Source: Gammaproteobacteria bacterium
Lineage (GTDB): Bacteria; Pseudomonadota; Gammaproteobacteria; J113
DNA length: 8,379 bases
Direction of reading: 5' to 3'
NCBI GenBank assembly: GCA_003694425.1
Contig: RFJX01000174.1
Span: 1 to 8,379, forward strand
In this document: positions 7,512 to 8,379 of the stretch, one piece after another
How positions within the stretch are numbered: position 1 is the stretch's first letter
Layout: every line of letters begins with the position of its first letter
Position numbers and translations under genes: made by a program
Notes under the pieces: model-generated
Databases searched by the model: none
What the model saw: the letters and a program-made list of their open reading frames with translations, nothing else
What the model was told of the DNA's origin: nothing

Positions 7512-7756
7512 CTTTGTTGTTCGATTCCCTGCCTCATCCACGTGCACTACTAAGGACCGGGAACAAATCGACTGGCTACAGGACGGGTCTGAGAAGTCCT
7601 GACAGGATGTCGAAAAACAGCGTTTTTCATACGGGGTGGACTCCCCATCTCGATCCAGCTGACCAAAGGTGTGTGCGTTGATGGGGATTGGTGATTCGCT
7701 CGTCATCCTGCACTGCTTCAGTTCCAGAACCTGCGTCTCTTGCCGCGGTGTAATTT
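7512..7756. other. Non-coding core between the two inverted-repeat arms
   Basis: No convincing coding frame was found in these 245 nt, which are visibly less GC-rich than the genes around them. Small symmetrical elements are present. TCCTGACAGGA (7597-7607) is a near-perfect palindrome. GAAAAAC/GTTTTTC (7612-7628) forms a 7-bp stem with an AGC loop. TCCCCATC (7642-7649) pairs with GATGGGGA (7680-7687) across a 30-nt loop. GGGG/CCCC within 7634-7646 could form a smaller alternative hairpin. Together with the arms this could be a small repeat-bounded element, an RNA, or the shared transcription end of two convergent genes. None of these is demonstrated. Confidence 0.4.
7612..7628. terminator. 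AT-rich hairpin, possible weak bidirectional terminator
   Basis: A perfect 7-bp inverted repeat, GAAAAAC then AGC then GTTTTTC, lies between convergent genes and would give a T-run on either strand. It lacks the GC-rich stem expected of a strong intrinsic terminator, so function is doubtful. It is better treated as a structural element of the intergenic core. Confidence 0.25.
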
Positions 7757-7783
7757 CTCCGTGACCTCCGTGCCTCCGTGGTG
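7757..7783 (-). repeat. Right inverted-repeat arm of three CACGGAG heptads
   Basis: Read on the minus strand this is CAC followed by three CACGGAG heptads, with the same 8- and 9-nt spacing as the left arm. On the plus strand the CTCCGTG units start at 7757, 7766 and 7774. The arm differs from the left arm only in the short spacer bases between heptads. It ends four bases from the stop codon of the convergent gene. Confidence 0.8.
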
Positions 7784-7787
7784 GGAA

Positions 7788-8379
7788 TCATTCCGGCAGC
7801 GGCGCCTTGCGCTGCCAGTCGGCCAGGGGCTGGATGTAGGGGGGCTGGCCGTTGTCGAGATACCAGGAGTCGACCGCATAGAGGCGGCCGCTGGCCTTCT
7901 CCCGGATCCGGGCGGCCCAGTGCTGGTCGAACACCCGGGGCGCCCGGAAGGCCGGCTCCAGCACCTCGTGCCAGCGCAGCAGGCCCCGTTCCTCCAGCAG
8001 GCGGAGGAAGATGGTGGTGTTGGTCGATTCGGCCACGCAGTCGAGCTGTCCGCGTATGTCCGGGTGCTCTCGCCGCAGCGCCGAGGGAGGCCACTCGGCC
8101 ATCGCGGCGGTCGGGCTGTCACCGCCGACGACCGAGTCGGGATTGCCCCCCCGGTCCAGCCGGATCGGGCTGGTGCGCCCGGCAAGGCGCTCCAGCAGGG
8201 CGATGGCCTGGCGGATCCGTGCCCGCTCCCCCTGCGGGCCGGAGGCCGGGGGCCGGAACAGGGCGGCGATCTGCGCCAGATCGCCGCCGTGCAGCCGGAT
8301 CTGCTGCCGGCTGGTGCAGCCGATCCCGGTGCACAGGTCCAGGGAGACGCCTTCCGCCCGGCAGGCCATGGCGACCAGG
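7788..8379 (-). CDS. Conserved-looking hypothetical protein with possible Cys-His-Asp triad (5' end probably outside the window)
   Basis: The stop codon is at 7790 to 7788 and the frame is open to the right edge. An ATG at 8369 would give 193 residues, but the frame runs on upstream as LVA and the start reads LVAMACRAEG, like the end of a signal peptide, so the true start is probably beyond 8379. Numbered from that ATG, a cysteine pair comes early (C13, C18 in LCTGIGC). Next comes a helical stretch around RIRQAIALLERLAG. The most conserved-looking part is the C-terminal half: LDCVAESTNTTIFLRLLEE (109-127), FDQHWAARI (147-155), YAVDSWYLDNG (164-174) and PYIQPLADW (177-185). C111, H150 and D167 are in the order of a papain- or transglutaminase-like triad. 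I recall uncharacterised proteobacterial proteins of this pattern but cannot name the family. A secreted or envelope location is inferred. It is convergent with glcD and need not be functionally linked. Confidence 0.85.
   Translation of the reverse strand, partial: LVAMACRAEGVSLDLCTGIGCTSRQQIRLHGGDLAQIAALFRPPASGPQGERARIRQAIALLERLAGRTSPIRLDRGGNPDSVVGGDSPTAAMAEWPPSALRREHPDIRGQLDCVAESTNTTIFLRLLEERGLLRWHEVLEPAFRAPRVFDQHWAARIREKASGRLYAVDSWYLDNGQPPYIQPLADWQRKAPLPE

Noticed and set aside
6744..7706. A 320-codon minus-strand frame covering the end of glcD and the intergenic gap
   Set aside because: It lies over a strongly conserved glcD sequence and begins inside the repeat-bounded gap; its composition shows no domain or family pattern.
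7476..7787. Short peptides readable through the CACGGAG repeats
   Set aside because: The frames cross the inverted repeats, lack a good start signal and have no homology that I recognise. They look like translations of repeat DNA.
1..8379. CRISPR arrays, tRNA or rRNA genes, transposases, phage or toxin-antitoxin genes
   Set aside because: None was seen on either strand. Apart from the repeat-bounded gap, the window is ordinary protein-coding chromosome.

Overview
The window looks like chromosomal DNA from a GC-rich gammaproteobacterium. Two genes have close E. coli relatives, in the conserved order rng–yhdP. The strong GC bias and the mixture of an RNase G/YhdP locus, a glycogen-type nucleotidyltransferase and a glycolate oxidase subunit would suit an autotrophic or halophilic lineage such as the Chromatiales/Ectothiorhodospiraceae. 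That placement is only a guess. All assignments come from reading the sequence; no database search was possible.

Layout. Minus strand, 1–4566: rng (ribonuclease G, complete) followed 54 nt later by yhdP (AsmA-like envelope protein, 3' end outside the window). A 182-nt intergenic region (4567–4748) separates rng from a divergent plus-strand pair. The first of the pair (4749–5951) is a GlgC-family protein. The second, 21 nt downstream (5973–7475), is glcD, the FAD subunit of glycolate oxidase. A 312-nt non-coding stretch (7476–7787) is bracketed by a pair of inverted CACGGAG-heptad repeats. It separates glcD from a convergent minus-strand gene of unknown function (7788 to beyond the right edge) that carries a possible Cys/His/Asp triad.

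The most interesting item is the GlgC-like protein. Its fold and its C-terminal left-handed beta-helix are well preserved, and it plainly resembles proteobacterial ADP-glucose pyrophosphorylases. However, almost every catalytic signature is replaced: the GGRGTRL nucleotide loop, the GDH and WRD metal-binding aspartates, and the EKP sugar-phosphate lysine. It therefore looks like a pseudoenzyme or regulatory paralogue, analogous to but apparently independent of the Firmicutes GlgD subunit. It appears to be co-transcribed with glcD. No glcE or glcF follows glcD in the window. A working hypothesis is that the pair links glycolate salvage with carbon storage.
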